From Anaeramoeba flamelloides (Eukaryota > Metamonada > Anaeramoebidae), in assembly GCA_027625915.1 (NCBI GenBank), contig JANTQA010000063.1:3534001-3598000 (forward strand): a stretch of DNA of 64,000 nucleotides, read 5' to 3'. The notes below the pieces were generated by a model, which saw nothing but the letters and a program-made list of their open reading frames with translations, had not been told where the DNA came from and made no database searches. The translations under genes were made by a program, and so were the position numbers. The number at the start of each line of letters is the position of its first letter. Positions within the stretch are counted from its first letter, which is position 1. Shown one piece after another: positions 43,071 to 56,532 of the stretch.

Positions 43071-46000
43071 ATGCTCACCATTCTCTCAAACAACCGTCTC
43101 CAAAGTATCTATTTGAATAAAATTTTAAAAAGTTCTTTAAGTTCTATTGTCCAGTACAACCCAAGAAATAATAGCTTAAATGAAATTACAACGCCCTACC
43201 AAATCAAATTACCCGAAAGGAATGAGAATGTGATGAATTATATGCAATACTCCAAGCGTGGAAATCCTTTAGAGGTTTTGAGTTGTGGAAAACACAAATA
43301 TGAAATACATAATGATCAAGTGTGTGTTGCCTTACAAATGTCTTCACTAAACCCTGCAGATCTCAATACAGTTGAAGGGAGGTACCCTATTAAGCCAGAG
43401 CTGCCTGCAATTGGGGGCAATTGTGGCTTTGGTGTAGTCACCCAAGTTGGAAAAAATATCAAAAACTTATCAAGTGGGGATTGGGTGATCCCAGGAAAGG
43501 TGGCGATGGGAACTTGGTCAACACACTTAATTGCAAAGGAGCAAGAGTTGTTAAAAATCCCAAAAGTACGACCAGAATTTGCATCAATACTCATGGTTAA
43601 CCCACCAACTGCATATAGAATGCTCCATGATTTTACCAACCTTAAGAAAGGCGACTGGATTATTCAAAATGGTGCAACAACAGAAGTTGGGCGCTCTGTA
43701 ATTTATCTTGCTTCAAAATTGGGCTTTCATACTCTTAATTTTTGCAGAAAAGGGTATGTGTTCTCTTCCTTTCTTTTTTTCTTCTTTTTTTTCTTTTTTT
43801 TTTTTTTTTCTTTTTTTTTCATCATTTTATTTGTTGTCAAGTTTTTTGAAAAAAGTGTGATAAAAAAAAGTGTAAAACCTTCTAAAAAATCGTTAGAGTT
43901 TGGGAACTGTTTGGATGGTTATTCTAAAAATTTGTTGTAATATTTTTTGAACAGAACTCTAGCCATCGTGGTGGTTTTAAATAATCTTATTTTAGATTTA
44001 ATGCCCTGTGTGTAATTGTAAAAAATCTGAGTACTTGATCTAAAAGCAAAAGGTAACTTTCTCAAAAACAAATCAATTAATTACTTTTTTGGAAAACCTT
44101 TTTCTTTGACCATTTTCAAGAGATGGTGGCCAATTTTCAAATTATTCGTATTCCCCCAAAAACGCTTATAAACAACAAATCCCATAATTTAATAATATTG
44201 TATCTCAGAAGAACAAAATTATTCCTTTTTGAAAGCTTTTTTTTTTTTAACTGTCAAATTTTTTTTAATAATTAAAAATAACCAAATTCGAAAAAATCAA
44301 ATAAAAGATCTCACTTTACATTATTGTTGTTGGAAATGTCAACCAAAGAGTTTAAGAAGCCAAACTAAAGAGGTCCTTCTTTAACTTCATGAAGACTAAT
44401 TCAATTCAAAAAAAATTTACGAGAAATGCAATTTACTCCACTCACAAAAGATATACTGTAAAATAATACGATTTTTTGTTTGCAATTGCTAAATGATTTT
44501 TAATCATATTTAAACAAACCTTTTTGGTGATAATTTTGGGATCTTACACACATTTTTAATTTTTTTCTTTTTATTTTGATTTTTATAGAATTATTGACTT
44601 GTGCTGTTCAAATAAAAAAATGAAATTTCCCATTTTTAAAATGATAAAATTATATTTTTGGCTCGAATTTATTTCTTGACTTTTGTATCAAATTTTTTTT
44701 TTAGATTTAAATACAACAACACGTGTTACAGCACACATTAAATGACTATTTTACGAGAATATAACCCCACTTCAAAATTGGCACCTTCTCGCTAAAACGG
44801 TCAATACATTTTCATCAAGTTCACAATTTTTATGTACACTACCAAATTCTTTTTCTTTTTGAGATCCACTTTTTATCTCTTGATTTTAAGAAATGTATTT
44901 GTTTTCACTTCATTTCTTTTGAATAATTCTTAATCAAAATTAAAACCCAAAATACACGATACATTTTTAAAAATTGACAAATCGTTGTAAAAAAGTTTTA
45001 CATATTTTTTTTTGAATAATTCTCAAAATACGACTCTTGAGGATTGCCAGATAATTTTGAAAATTTTTTAGTTACACTTTTTTAAAATGTATTTACCAAA
45101 AATCTTTTTAAAAAGATCTTTAAAACATCCAAAAATATCAAATTACATATTTTTACGACTTTATTGAATATTATTTTCTGTCCCCCTTTTTTAAATGACT
45201 CTATAATTTTCAATTTCATTAGCTTTTAGAAACCAATTTTTGGATCAAACAAATAGTATATGGAAAAAGTAATAAATATATGTTTATTTTTTATATCATA
45301 GATTATACCCTTGCCTATATTATAGCCTGGATAAAAAACTCTAAATAAATTCCAGGTTCCTGAAAGTGCCGTATAGTGACCTGAAGTGCCTAGATTTTCC
45401 AGAATTCAAAATAATTGAGAAAAATCAATGATTTTATGCAATTCTTTTGAATTCTGAAAAATCTAACGGCAAACAGGGGGTAATTTTGTTGAATCATCTT
45501 TCTTCAATAATAATAACATATATTTATTTTTTAAAAGATGGAATACATTCATATATTAATTTCAATCTTGCACACTAATTTGTAAATTAGGAATTTAAAT
45601 ATTGGCTTTGAATTATTTTTATAATCAACTAAGTTTTAAATAAGAAAACTATTTGATTTTTTTTAAATAGTATCTTTTATATAATTAATTTTTTTGGATT
45701 GATGAATTTTGAAAATCAAAACTTTCTATTCTAATACTAAGAACAGGGTTCATACAAAATGAGATCTGTGTCAAATTTCCGCTTGGCTTCTTTCTTCAAG
45801 ATAAAATCATGTTATTTTGATCTTTTTTTGTAATATAAGAATGCCCATTGAAATAATTTGTATAAAATTTTTAATTTTAGGATTAATATGACTTTACATA
45901 CTGATTTATTACATCTTTTTGGTGAAAATGATGGCACATTTATTTCAATATTTATTCAATTTAATAAAAGATCAACAAAAGAACCGGAAAAAAGAAAAAA

Positions 46001-48914
46001 GAGAGTATGTTAGGGAAAAATGGTAAAATAAAAATGAATTTATTGTTAAGTCATTCATAAAAACATTCCAAAAAAAAAATACAGGACAACAATTAAATTA
46101 CTTCAAAAATCGAAAAAGGGATTCGAATTCAATCTGGAATAACCAGTTAAATATTTTTTTTTAAAAAAAATATCTGTTTAGCCAAAATAAAACTATGAAA
46201 ATTACATAAAAAAGTTTTAAATTCTCTAAAATTAAAACAAATTAACTTATAGTTCCGTGTTCTAATTATTTTTTTTCAAGATTTGGTACCATCTATTTTA
46301 ATAATTGTGATTCTGATGAGAAAAATTGTACACGAACTGTGTCACAATGTTTTTTTTTTATTAATACGGAATTTTCAATAAAAAAGTACATTTTAAAAGT
46401 CAAGTACCCATTAAAAAAGATTTTTGAAAGTAGAACAGGGATATAAGTTATTATTTTTTGAAAAAATATTTTTTTTTCAAAATACAGGATTTGTCACCAA
46501 AAAAAAATTAAAATTTCAAAAGGGTAATATTTTTTAAAGTTAGTTGTTTTTTATTATAAAGAAATGAAGAAAATTTACATAATTTTCTTTTTTTTCTTTA
46601 AAATAAAAAAAAATATGAAACTTTTTATAGATTTTGTTCTCTTTTCATTTTTGAGAAGTTAAGTAAATATATATATATATATATATATCTAGAGAGTAGC
46701 TTAATTAATTGAGATTTTGTTTTTTTTCCATTTTTACCTTTGATATTCTTCTTCCAATAAAAAAATGAAATTCAGACAGTGAAAAATGGAAAAAAATAAA
46801 AAACTTAAAAATACAATTAATAACCCCACAACTTTTCAAAAATAATTGTTATACTCTAGTTATCAATTATTCATCTTTTTAAAATAATTTGCTTTAATTA
46901 TAAATAAAATGAAATTATTAGATTTTTTCTTTGAATCCACTTTAAATATGTTCAAACCGATGATTAAAAATTGAAATTATCAGCATCAAAATGGATTAAA
47001 CATCTTATAAAAAAATTTAAAAAATAAAAAACTTTTAAAAGTTTGTTTCAAAATTAAAAAAAAAATAAAATTTGGAAAAATTCTTGTTTAAAAATGTTCA
47101 AATTTGAACATTATTTTTCAAAAATCAATTTTTAACTTACACATGATCAAAAATGTTAGAAATGTTTATATTATATTTCTGTGATTTAATTTTTCTGATT
47201 TTATTTTTAATAAGCCTAATTAATTTATTTTAATTTTATTTTATTTCAAAAGATGTAAACAGCCTATTTTTTCTCAAAGAAAAAATAAATAAAAAGTAAT
47301 TTTAAACTTAAAATTTTACATTCTATTAAAAATCAAGGTTTTTGAATCATTAATACATGGAAATAATAACAGATTTTAGCAACTGATAAATAACTTTTAA
47401 TGAAAAATTGAACTATTTAAGTCTGCAAATTACTCTAAATAACCTAATTAATAATAGTAAAATATTTAAAAAAAGTGGGGAAAATTTATTTTAAAATATC
47501 TTTATTCAACTTCATCCTCATAAAACTATTTAAATATATAAAACCAATAACCATAATACATTTAATTTCTTAATTATAATCATTCATTTTGTTTATTAGT
47601 ATGGCATTACATTAATAAAAGTATAAAAGCTTCTGTTCTCAATTTTAAATGGTATTTTTCAGGTGAATGAAAATTGGGGATAATTTTTTTCTTTTTGATC
47701 GAAACAATTGTTTTACTCAGAGGTTTAATCTCAACAAAATTTCAAATTGAATTTAAAACTTATAAATGTATTTTATTGCCAAAATAAAATTTGTTTTATG
47801 CCCTTACCATATTTCCAGTTTTTTTATTGTAGTTAGTGGTGTATAGCTTTCTTGAAAAAAAGTGCCATTTTTTTTTCATTTTTTCGAAAATATTTTAGTG
47901 AGCATATTTTGAAATAAATTCAATAGAAGTTTGATTTAATTAGTATTAATATTTCCCTTAATTTTTCATTACCAATTTGTGAATAGATCTACTAACAAGG
48001 AGGATTTTTTATGAAATGTATAAAAAATTGCCACAATTTTTTGGAAATACCTGACGCAAAACCTAAAATATTTACCAATCGAACAGTAGGAATATTTTTA
48101 GAAAAATTTATTTTTCTGTCTTCCCACTTAAGAAAACCAATATCCATTTTCAGAATCAAACAAAAAACCTTGAAAAAAATTTTGTTCGTTTTTTTGAATT
48201 ATTAGATTGATCATAAAATCATTAGATTTTCTAAAGAAAAATAATAATACAAAAAAAACAACTAATTATTATAAAGTTTTTAAAAGTCTCATAGAGTTCA
48301 AAGTTTTTTTTAATAAAAAAAAATAATTTGATTTCTTTTATTTTCATCAACTAATAAATAATTAAAATTATTTTATGGTGTGTATTTCTTTTGTAATTAT
48401 TTATCTTACCATTATTTGATTTTTTTTAAAACAAAGAACAAATTTTGATTCAAAAAAAAAAATGTTAAAAGATCTTGGGGCAGATTTAGTACTTTCAGGA
48501 GAAGAATTAAAAAATCGAAAAATGATGAAAAAAATAATCAAAAATATTGAAAAACCAAAACTTGGATTGAATTGTGTAGGTGACTTTTGGGTACCAAAGA
48601 TGGCAAGTTGCATGGCAAAAAAAGGCGTGATGGTTACCTATGGCGGTTTAAGTGTGGGTACCAAGGTTGCTGTAAATCCAGGTCTACTAATTTTTAATGA
48701 TTTGAGTCTTAAAGGATTTTGGTTATCTAGATGGGTTCAAACACATTCAAGAAGAGAAAGAGAAATAATGTTAGAACACATCTGCGAAATAATGGGTAAT
48801 GATTTCCCTGTCCATCTGGAATGCCACAATTTAACAAATTTTGAAATTGCATTAAAAAGATACTATTCTCATCTTCAAGGATCAAGGAAAATTGTATTTT
48901 TAAATCAATATTAA
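43071..48914 (+). CDS. MECR: Mitochondrial-type trans-2-enoyl-CoA/ACP reductase (MECR/Etr1)
   Basis: Two exons, 43071-43753 and 48437-48914, join in phase (386 residues; human 373, yeast Etr1 380). The N-terminal ~37 residues have Arg/Lys/Ser/Asn and no acidic residue, as a mitochondrial-type presequence would. The medium-chain reductase fold follows: LNPADLNTVEGRYPIKPELP contains the Tyr expected at the active site, then GDWVIPGKVAMGTWSTH, VNPPTAYRMLHDFTNLKKGD and the NADPH-binding IIQNGATTEVGRSV. Exon 2 supplies LNCVGDFWVPKMASCMAKKG, MVTYGGLSVGTK and LSLKGFWLSRW, all typical of MECR. The enzyme makes the last reduction in organellar type II fatty-acid (and lipoate-precursor) synthesis. The 4.7 kb intron interrupts the dinucleotide-binding domain and carries repeats. 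Confidence 0.9.
45391..45465. repeat. 75 bp hairpin repeat, copy 5
   Basis: TAGATTTTCCAGAATTCAAA pairs with TTGAATTCTGAAAAATCTA. The left flank AGTGCCGTATAGTGACCTGA and the right flank ACGGCAAAC match other copies. It lies in the MECR intron. Confidence 0.75.
46667..46689. repeat. Short AT dinucleotide run
   Basis: About eleven AT units in the MECR intron. A similar TA run occurs at ~51562-51589. Confidence 0.9.
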
Positions 48915-50206
48915 TTTGGGATTGATGATTAAAAAAACAGGTATAAAATATTCGATATAAAACATGATTAATGAAAAATCTGATGAATTCAATTGTCTTT
49001 TTTTATCTTTAAACTCTATTTTTAGCAAAATAGTCTATTAAAAGAAATAATTAAATTTTGATTTAAAAGTCTTTTTAATAAAAAAAAAAAAAATTATTAC
49101 AAATTTATGAAATCTCAAAATTTTTAATTACAAAATAAATTATGATTTGTTTGTTTTATTTTTTATTATTTTTTTTATCTTTTAAATTAATTGATTAAAT
49201 AGATTATTATTAAACGAACATTAGTCTTAAAATAAATTTAAACAGTTTAAATTAACAAAAAATCTTAAATTAAATTGAAAAATAAATCTTCCTTATAGTT
49301 TCCTTCGTATAAACTGTTTTTTAATGTTATTTTGAATCTATTTTCATTTTAAATTTGCTGTAGATATGAGAATTGTTTTGCGAACAAGACTATATCTCTC
49401 AAGAAAAATATTTTACTTAATAACTTTTGTTATTAATTATAATTTTGGGAGTTTACATAACTTGCAAAATACAAAAAGTTGCAAAATTTTCTTAATATTA
49501 TTCTAAAGATTGTGGGTGAATTAAATTGGTATCTTATAGGCATTTAGCATTTCAATACGTTACTTCATGATTGTAATAAAATGTTAGGAAATGTCATAGT
49601 TATGACAATTTTTCAACTATAATGTAAACTTATCAAGATATTTTAAAGATTAGAAATAATAAACCAAGTGAAAAAAAATCCCCAGATTTGCAAAAGTATA
49701 TTTCAAGAAAATTTTGATAAAACTCTTAAAATTCTTGTCTGATTTAAGTTATCTTTGAGGTATTTTCAGATTATTTGTAAAATTAAAAACAATATTTTAT
49801 TTTTTTCGATTTTTTAACAATGACTATTTATATTAAATACTTTAACAAAATCACAATGGGTGTAAAATAAATGTTTTTTTCAATGATACATATTGCATTA
49901 AATTACATAAAATCATATTCTACTCAAAAAAAAAAATATTTTATTTTAAATTAAAATAATAAAAATAGGTAAAACAATATAAAAAGAAGAGAAACATTTT
50001 ATGTTTCTTTTTTTACAATTTGAATATTTATGATTGTAAAATTGTAGATTTTTCTGGGAATTTTTTTAAATTTCGATTACAATAATCTATTTTGTAACCT
50101 TTTTTTAGAAAGTAATTTATTCCAAAAATTAGCAGAAGATTTATAGTTGTTATTTCTTTTTTAATTTTAAATAGTTAAAAAAAATCTGAACAAAAATTTA
50201 TCATAA
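48915..50206. other. Intergenic AT-rich DNA
   Basis: I see no gene, RNA or recognisable repeat here beyond homopolymer runs. Confidence 0.5.
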
Positions 50207-50775
50207 TAAATTCTTTTTCAGTCAAAGGGACCAGTTTTATTGAATAAAACAAACATATTCCATGATTTTGGTTCATTATTCTTCACTGAAAAAAATTTTC
50301 AATTTTTAGATATTGATCATTTTTTCTCGTTTTATTTATTTTTTTTTTGTATTTTGCTTTTTTTTCCTTTTTTTCACTTTCTTATATTTTTTTCTTTTCT
50401 TTTGTTTTTTTAAAAAGCCAATTTGAAAAAAAAAAAAAATTGAAACTCCTATTTAACATTAAGAAAAGTGAGTCTGTATTTCCTTTAAATTTGAATAGAT
50501 ATGTATATAAGTAATTCTATTGTCAAGAATTTTAATTTTCTAAAGTAATTTTGAAATTTTGCATTAGAAATTTCAATGAAAGGGTACAAAAAAATTTTTT
50601 AAAGTTTTTTTTTTTTTGAAATTTATCATTGGTTTAGGGTTTTCTTATATGATTATGAGCATTACTACAAAGTTTATTATTTATCTTATTTATCAACAAT
50701 CTAAATTTGGCTTTAGCTTAAAAAAAGAGTGTATTTTTCATTTTTTGAAGAAAATTTTGAGTGGAATTGGGTTTA
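50207..50775. repeat. GGGGCCC-ended TA element, diverged copy 3
   Basis: It begins TA-AATTCTTTTTCAGTCAAAG then GGACCAG, and ends TTTTGAGTGGAATTGGGTT-TA. The interior follows copies 1 and 2, but many positions differ and the GGGCCC core is altered. A further left-end piece, TA-AACCATTTTCCAGTCAATT then GGGCCCAG, starts at 50883 and fades by ~51065. Confidence 0.65.
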
Positions 50776-51651
50776 TATGTTGGAACCATAACTTGAAGTT
50801 TACGCGTTTAAATAACATAATATTAAAATTTAATTTTTTAATTTTATCAAAGTATTTATTAGAGAAAAATTTATTTGAATAATAAACCATTTTCCAGTCA
50901 ATTGGGCCCAGTTTATGAGTGAATTACTCGTGTTCAAAGGGTTTTAATGGATATTAGAAGAAAAATTTGATTTCGGAAATTTCAAAATTGAAATCCTTTT
51001 TTCTCATTTTTGTTTTTTGTTTTTTATTTTTCTTATATATAATTGTTTTATAATTTTTTTTTATAGCAAGATCTCAAGTCACTTGGTAAAAATGTGTTAT
51101 TACCATGTTAGTGATAAAGTAAAAATGATTTTCGAGAAATCATTTCTATTTCTATTGGAATTTTATTTGAACTTTGATTGAATCTCAAAATAATCATTTT
51201 GGTTTTTCTCAATAGATAACCTAAGAATTTGAATTTTTCTATTTTTGAGAAAATATATTGATTTATTGATTATATTTCGGACGGATATCAACTATTCTTT
51301 GATGTTTATTATTCTACTTATTTTTTATTAATCTTCAAAGGTCATTTAGAAAAAATATTTGATATTTGAAAAAAAAGATAAACACATTTTAACTGAAATA
51401 AAGTTTATCTTTTAAAAGAAAAATTATCAAAAGGAAATTGATAATTCAATTTAAATAAAGGATTACAAAAAAAAATTAAAATATTCATTAACAAAAATAT
51501 ATTTTTTATCCACTGTTTTTAAAAAAATGAAAAAGATATTTTAAAATATTTAAATATACAAATCCATATATATATATATATATATATATTAATTTTATTT
51601 TACTTTTTAAGAGAACAATTAGACCTCCAAAAAAGTTAAAAATAAATAGTT

Positions 51652-52335
51652 TTAAGGGTCGAGTCATTACGGTGAAATTTTTTTTCTGAAATTTAAAAAA
51701 ACTTTTTAGGAATTTTTATGAGGACCAAACACCAATCAAAAACCAACCAACCTATGATGTACGATCGATCTCCAAAAATCAACAACTAAAGATGAGGACA
51801 TTTTTAGAAAAAAACGCCAAAGAGCGACACTCAATTCCCAATTCGAATGGTTAGAATATACAATTTTGAAAACAACTATGTCAATTTCGAAGTGTTGCTC
51901 TTTGGCGCTTTTTGAGATCTTTCAAAAATTTTTTGTGTTCATTTTTAATTATTCTCAAGTGGGTTATTTTTTTCTCAAGAATATTACAAAATCCTTACTT
52001 TGTCAAATTTAGAGGGTTACTAAATAACCACAAACCAGATTAAATCAAATTAAATTGATTTCGAACTTCAAGAATGCAATTTGTTTTAAATTAAAGAAAT
52101 TTAACCATTTAGAAATAAAATGAGAAAAAATGAATTTTTTTTAATGAATTTTGATTTTTTGAAATTGAGAACGCTTTTTCTTAAATTGAATTTTTTGTCA
52201 AAGATTCCAATGAAATTTTTTTTTAGTTATTTGAATTTTGTCAACCAAAAGAAGGACTATTTCACAATACCCTTTTTGGTCTCAGGCCACCCCTTGAGTA
52301 TGAAGTATATTCATGGTAAATGCCTAGACCCTTAA
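51652..52335 (+). mobile_element. TTAA-bounded non-autonomous DNA transposon, copy C
   Basis: It has the same ends as copy A (TTAAGGGTCGAGT, and CCTAGACCCTTAA at the right), 684 bp, and is very similar to 11829-12518 throughout, including the AAAGAGCGACACT inverted repeat. The 71-codon frame at its right end is a repeat by-product. Confidence 0.75.
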
Positions 52336-53029
52336 AGTATCCAATTTATATTGTAAGAGAATTTAAAAAAATTAAAGATCAAATATAACTTTTTCTCCAA
52401 TTATCAAAAAAATTTGGCTTAATAAAAAAAAAACTTGATTTTCAATTAAAAAAGTAAACATCGTCAACAAATTCAATCCATTATTTCAAATTTTTCAAAA
52501 TCTACATCCAGTTAACTGATAAAAATTGATTTAGTCTAATGTGTGTTATGGACTACTAAACCAAATGTTCAATTCCAACAAGAAGAAGAAAAAACAAGTA
52601 CATGTTTAAAGTTGAAAAAGTGTATGTTACTCTTGACACATGTTTTATAGGTCACTGTAGGTTTAAAAAGGAAATTAAATTAACACACATTATAAAAAAG
52701 TGATTTCTTTGCTTTAAAAGGTGTTCTTGAAAACACTTAGAAGGAAGAAACGTAAACAAAACAAATGTTCCTAAATTTGAGTTAACAAATTCCAATTGTC
52801 TTTTCAAATGCCTTACTTTTCATGTTTTGCAAAAAAGTAATTTTAAATTTGTCCGTGACTAAACACCTACAAATCGTAATTATATTTTCCATGGTGTGGT
52901 TTTGCAAAAAGGGAAAAATAGATACAACGTTCACCTTTCGAAACCATTTTTTAGTATTTTTGAATTTTCAATCTCTTATTTTTTACTATTTTGCACAATT
53001 TGCATAAGAACAAACCAAGATCAACAACA

Positions 53030-53877
53030 ATGAATTTGATATCTGACGAAAATTTTCTGATTAAAGGGTATCTTTACAGATTGACGAGTAACAATTTTTT
53101 GAATTTTTTTTTTTTAAACGAAACAGATGAAAAAATTGTCCTGAATGTTTCCTTGTATAAATAAAAACCATTCAAACATCTATAGGTCTAAAATTTTGGA
53201 AGAAACATTATTTTACTCTTTGCCCAGGGATCATGTATTGTTTTAAAAATGAAAAATCATTTAAACAAAAAAAGAGATACACAGAAATAATTTTTTTAAC
53301 AGGCTATCGTTGTGTTATCCACACAAAAAAGAAAAGAAAAAAGAAGCAAAAATTTTATTTTAGACTATTAAACCAAGTCTTGCCATCGTATTTATTTTAT
53401 TCAAGCGAGGAAGAAATGTGTAAGAAGTGGATTGAAAACCTTGTTCTTTCGATACCAAGAAGAAGCTCTTCATTAGGAAAGATCCAATTGAAAATACGAA
53501 ACAAGCTTGATCTCCAATCCACCAGTGTTTCAACATCAATTCACCAAGAAAAATCCAAAGGCCGATTCCATAAATCCAAGAGCATTTCAAAAACAAAATT
53601 AAACCAAAGTACAGACCAAAAAACAAACCACAACAACGAAAAAATTCTGTACAATATTAATCAAGATCAAAATACGAACACAAACCCAAATACACACAAT
53701 AATCAAACTTCAAACACAAACCAAAACGAAAAATCAAAAAACCTATCTGGTAAAGCCAACTATGACAACAAAATTAACGAGTCAATAAGAATATGTGAAG
53801 AAAAATTAAGGCATTCCGACACCATTTTTAATCCAAAAACTAACAATAAAAAAAGTAAATTTCACTCCTTTTATTAA
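53030..53877 (+). CDS. PH-domain protein with Asn/Gln/Lys-rich tail
   Basis: Two exons, 53030-53087 and 53186-53877, join in phase (249 residues). The first ~85 residues read as a pleckstrin-homology domain: FLIKGYLYRLTS crosses the junction into LKFWKKHYFTLCPGIMYCFK (the usual W-K-x-x-x-F/Y-x-L core), then the strand GYRCVIHTKKK and the closing helix SEEEMCKKWIENLVLSI, with its conserved Trp. The Lys cluster between strands could bind phosphoinositides. The remaining ~160 residues are Asn/Thr/Ser/Lys-rich and disordered. The role is presumably membrane or cortical recruitment. The open frame starting at 53233 covers only the second half of the PH domain. No neighbour suggests a more specific job. 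Confidence 0.8.
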
Positions 53878-54225
53878 ACAAAGAAACCATTTAAATTGAG
53901 GTTGTGGTATTCGGAGGATTTGTTCGACAAGAAAGAATACAACCTAATTTCAGGAAAATTTTGTCAACTGATATTTGCTTCACAAAGATAAAAAAATTTT
54001 CGCTTTGTTTCTTTTCCTTTTTCAAAGAAATATCTCAAGCCCCAATCTCCTTCTTTGAAAAATTCATAGTTGAAAAAAGAAGAAAAAGGGAAAGGAAGTG
54101 AAATTATTTTCCATATTTTTCTGCGTAAGAGAGTTTTCAAAGAAGTAAGGTTGTAATTTGTGATCTTTATTTTTAAAAAGGAATTGAAACAAAGTGAAAA
54201 TTTTTCCCATTTATAATTAAAATAC
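53878..54225. other. Downstream region of the PH gene
   Basis: A 65-codon plus-strand frame (53904-54101, starting MVFGGFVRQERIQPNF) has fairly mixed composition at first, but no acceptor or domain supports it. It is most likely 3' UTR or chance. Confidence 0.35.
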
Positions 54226-54754
54226 TAAACCCCATTCCAAAAATTTGGACACCCCCAAAATCAAAAATAGGCAAAAAAAAACCTCAATTTATTATATTTT
54301 TCCAAACAGAATATAAAACCACATTTAAGTAACCTAGTATCAATGTTTTTATAAGTAATCATTTCCATCCAAAAAAAGAAAAAACAATAAAAAAAAAAAA
54401 TCAGTGTGTCCACAATAATGAAATGAGCTGAACAAAAAATGTATTGGTAAATTTGTTGAAATTTCACCAACAATTGTTGATCTATCAAATGATAAGATAC
54501 CCATTGATCAATTGCATGAGATTTTTCTATTTAAAAAAACTTGGCACGAACCTTCTATCAAAACATCAACAAAAAATTTTTAGATCGAAGGAAACAGATT
54601 ACGTAACTGGAAAAAAGGAAATGAAAACAAAACAAAAAAGATAAAAAATGAAATAGTTTGTAAAATCAAAATTATTTCCAAATTGAATTTAAAATGCAGT
54701 ATTGCTATTCTTTCAACTGTTTAAACTGTGTCCAAATTTTTGGAATTTAGTTTA
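54226..54754. repeat. TA-flanked element related to family B
   Basis: The left end is TA-AACCCCATTCCAAAAATTT then GGACAC; the right end is GTGTCC then AAATTTTTGGAATTTAGTT-TA: clean ~27 bp inverted repeats. The right subterminal ATTCTTTCAACTGTTTAAACTG resembles family B, but the middle differs. 529 bp. Confidence 0.7.
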
Positions 54755-55172
54755 GTATTAGGGAAATATCAGTAAGAAATTAAAAAACAGTAACATCCCT
54801 GAAATTAATTCTAAATCAAGTAGATATTAAATATACAATCAAAACTATCACCTCTTACCAAAATGAACTAAATTCAAATTTCAATTTCAAGTTTTCCTTT
54901 AAAATTATTAAACTAAATTCTAGAGATGAAATTAGAACTCATCGAATTTGTTACTGTATATTTCAACAATTTTTTTTTTTTTTTCATTTTCAAATAACAG
55001 ACTACATTGGAATTTATCTTTTTTTAGATCTTTTCTCAAAAGTATTATTTTTTCCATTTATTTTTTCGAGGTAAATTGTTTTTAAAAAAAAATTTTTGAT
55101 TTCCATTTTTTCATTTTTTTAATCATTGTATTGACCATTAAAAAAAAATTTATTTAAAACTGATTTTCATTG

Positions 55173-55640
55173 GAGGAGTGTTCTAAATGAATTCTTTAGA
55201 TAGACTACAAATACTAGTCTTTTATCCTGGTTAATAATTTTGCAATCCTTTACCCAAAGATTAAAATAAATTATTATTACAAAAAAAGGTATTTTTATAG
55301 TTTTTATTTTTTGTTCTATTATAAATACCCACTAAAAACAAAGCAGTTGTCATGATTTATGAATAAATCATTAAATTTTATTTTGTTATTAGTACAGAAG
55401 TACCAATAAATGGTCTAAATGAAAAACTAGTTGGATAAATATCTTCTTAGGTGTATTTTTAATGACTCTGAAAGTAAGGTTTAGAGAAATTAGAACAAAA
55501 AACAAAATCCAATAAAACACTTTTTATTGTTAAAATAATTTGTTTTAATCTTTTGGTAAAGGATTGCAAAATTATTGACCAGGATAAAAGGGTATCATTT
55601 GTCATGTGTATTCAGAATTCATTTAAAACATACACCCTTA
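55173..55640. repeat. Foldback element with ~100 bp arms
   Basis: The left arm contains CTTTTATCCTGGTTAATAAT then TTTGCAATCCTTTACC; the right arm contains GGTAAAGGATTGCAAA then ATTATTGACCAGGATAAAAG. Similarity continues outward to AAATGAATTC against GAATTCATTT. The arms are ~90% alike near the inner part, separated by ~210 bp of unrelated AT-rich sequence. It has no coding capacity. Confidence 0.75.
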
Positions 55641-55987
55641 AAAAATAAAAATCATTTAAATATCTTATTAATTTAATTAAAAAATATCATATATTTTCTT
55701 CAAAACATGATTTAATTTGAAATAAATTTGCAATTTTATTTAATAATGATAAAATAAAATAAAATAAAATAAAAAAAGTTTATTTGAAATAAAAAAATTT
55801 AATTAAAATATTTTTTTGTCTTTTTTCTTGTCAACACTAAATTAGATGCTTTTTGGTACTATTTTTTAGATAAAAATAAAAAAAAAAAAATGAAATTAAA
55901 AATATATCACTTAAGATAATAACACCTTTAACTATCCTCTAAAACTCTGAGTGTGGTACTTCACTCAGCATAATCATTTATATTTAC

Positions 55988-56532
55988 TAAACTCCAATTC
56001 AAAATTTTTCACACACCAAAATTCCATTTTTGAAAAAAAAAATCTTTTTTAATCAATCCAAGAAGTAATACTAAATTAGAACCATTTGCTATTTGGAATG
56101 CTAACACTTATTTATAAATCACAATATTCACAAAACAAAAAATAAATAATTATTAATACTAATAAATTATTGGTGTATTAAAAATTTTGGAGAGAACAAA
56201 AAAAAAAAACTTTTGGTAAATTTATTTAAGTTCAATTAGGAATATTGATCGATCAAATGGTTAGATACCATCAACTAATTTTATTTGAGTTTTTCTATTT
56301 TGAGGAACCCAAAATTTAACCTAATATCTATCTTTCGAAAAAAATTTTTTGATCCAACGAAACAAGTTTGTAATTCAAAAACAAAAAATGAAAACCAAAA
56401 AACTAAAAGATGAAAAAATTATTTTCATATTTTAAAAAAAAGAAAAATTATTTCCAATTTAAATGAAATTGTATTATTGAGTTTATTCTTTTAACTGTTT
56501 TAACTGTGTGGAAAATTTTGAATTTTAGTTTA
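55988..56532. repeat. Family B TA element, inverted intact copy
   Basis: The left end is TA-AACTCCAATTCAAAATTTT then TCACACA; the right end is TGTGTGGAAAATTTTGAATTTTAGTT-TA (shown in two parts of the same arm). It contains the uninterrupted GAAATTGTATTATTG, the empty form of the site that carries the nested insertion at 13424. 545 bp. Confidence 0.75.

Noticed and set aside
52120-52335. 71-codon plus-strand frame
   Set aside because: Lies wholly within the right end of the TTAA-bounded element and is not open in copies A and B.
54261-54644. Open frames on both strands near 54.3-54.6 kb
   Set aside because: Both fall inside the TA-flanked element at 54226-54754 and have no domain or conserved counterpart.
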